From assembly GCA_031273485.1 (NCBI GenBank), contig JAISRS010000354.1, positions 1 to 6,021 of the forward strand: a DNA stretch of 6,021 bases. The letters are read 5' to 3'. Position 1 is the first letter of the stretch. Each line of letters begins with the position of its first letter. The notes under the pieces are model-generated. The model saw only the letters and a program-made list of their open reading frames with translations. It made no database searches and had not been told where the DNA came from. Positions 5,366 to 6,021 of the stretch are shown piece by piece. The translations under genes were made by a program, and so were the position numbers. This DNA comes from Prevotellaceae bacterium (GTDB lineage: Bacteria; Bacteroidota; Bacteroidia; Bacteroidales; UBA932).

Positions 5366-6021
5366 TCACATTCGTATCAGGAACGTTGCGCCTTTATCGG
5401 GTTCGGAGCTTACGGAGATAGTGCCGCCGTGAGCGCTGATAATTTGTCGGCAAATGCTGAGACCTATACCCGAACCGTCTTTTTTGGTAGTAAAAAACGG
5501 GATGAATATTTTATCCGTCACCTCTTTTAAAATGCCATGTCCATTGTCGGACACCGATATTAAAATCCGCTGATATTCATCCGTTCGTATATCAACTCTG
5601 ACATCAGGAGTTTGCAAATGACAACATGCTTCCCATGCGTTTTTTATGAGATTAATCAGCACCTGTTCCATTTGTCCCTTATCGGCATTTAAAGTGATGT
5701 TGTTGGGGAATATAGTGTATTGGAATTTTATATTTTGAGCTTTTAGCAGGCTGGAAATATCTTCCATAATTTCTTCGATTTGCAGCACCGACAAGACAGG
5801 CGCCGGAATACGCGTAAGTTTTTGGTAATTGGCTACAAACTGCACTAAATTTTTACTGCGTCTGTGAATGGTTTTCATTGCCTTACCCATCATTGCGCAG
5901 TCAGTGGTTTCGTCGTCCGAAAAAGTTTCCGACAGAGAAATAATCGGGGTCAGGGAGTTCATCATTTCGTGAGTTAATATGCGGATTAATTTCTTCCACG
6001 CCTCGCTTTCGTTCTCATCCA
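5366..6021 (-). CDS. Sensor histidine kinase, HisKA and HATPase domains (N-terminus outside window)
   Basis: The frame is open from the right edge to the TGA at 5368-5366: 217 residues, the C-terminal kinase core. Numbered from the edge, the H-box is LIRILTHEMMNSLTPIISL (11-29) with phosphoacceptor His17 (codon 5971-5969). The ATP-binding domain follows with an N-box (EQVLINLIKNAWEA), G1 (SDNGHGI), F-box (FIPFFTTK) and G2 (GSGIGLSICRQII), ending a few residues after the Gly-rich SSEPDKGATF. It should autophosphorylate and pass phosphate to a response regulator. The 'THE.MNSLTPI' H-box resembles NtrB/NtrY-type kinases, which often pair with sigma-54 regulators, but no regulator is in view. A start at the Met codon at 5965 would delete the catalytic His and is wrong; the true start lies upstream of the window. 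The signal sensed cannot be told. Confidence 0.95.
   Translation of the reverse strand, partial: DENESEAWKKLIRILTHEMMNSLTPIISLSETFSDDETTDCAMMGKAMKTIHRRSKNLVQFVANYQKLTRIPAPVLSVLQIEEIMEDISSLLKAQNIKFQYTIFPNNITLNADKGQMEQVLINLIKNAWEACCHLQTPDVRVDIRTDEYQRILISVSDNGHGILKEVTDKIFIPFFTTKKDGSGIGLSICRQIISAHGGTISVSSEPDKGATFLIRM

Overview
The window reads as a stretch of a Bacteroidota (probably Bacteroidales) chromosome. The evidence is the moderately AT-rich composition, Bacteroidota-type -7 promoter boxes (TAnnTTTG), AT-rich leaders without clear Shine-Dalgarno motifs, and protein families typical of the group. All six genes I can support lie on the minus strand, so transcription runs from high to low coordinates.

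Layout in the direction of transcription. (i) 6021-5366: the C-terminal half of a sensor histidine kinase whose start lies outside the window. Its phosphoacceptor His sits upstream of the first Met codon inside the window. (ii) 5365-5061: AT-rich intergenic DNA with no gene seen. (iii) 5060-4618: a gene-free block of 443 bp bounded by 20-bp inverted repeats (18/20 identical). It holds seven GTGCGCAC octamers spaced at exactly 21 bp, followed by a long imperfect palindrome. I read it as a miniature inverted-repeat (MITE-like) element. (iv) 4544-3948: a divergent bifunctional-nuclease (DUF151) protein with a C-terminal UVR motif. Its promoter lies between the element and the gene. (v) 3947-3713: a spacer with an imperfect hairpin, a 7-bp tandem repeat and the promoter of the next unit. 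(vi) 3712-1: a tightly spaced cluster (gaps of 13, 35 and 14 nt) of a secreted or lipoprotein endonuclease/exonuclease/phosphatase, leuD, an AI-2E-family membrane protein, and a long uncharacterised protein that runs off the left edge.

How the genes fit together: the last four look like one transcription unit, but they share no obvious pathway. leuD (leucine biosynthesis) is separated from any leuC within the window. The bifunctional nuclease appears to be a single-gene unit. The histidine kinase belongs to a two-component system whose regulator would lie upstream, outside the window.

The most unusual object is the 4618-5060 element. Its 21-bp octamer array keeps reading frames open on both strands because 21 is a multiple of 3, so it yields two spurious VRTF-repeat ORFs.
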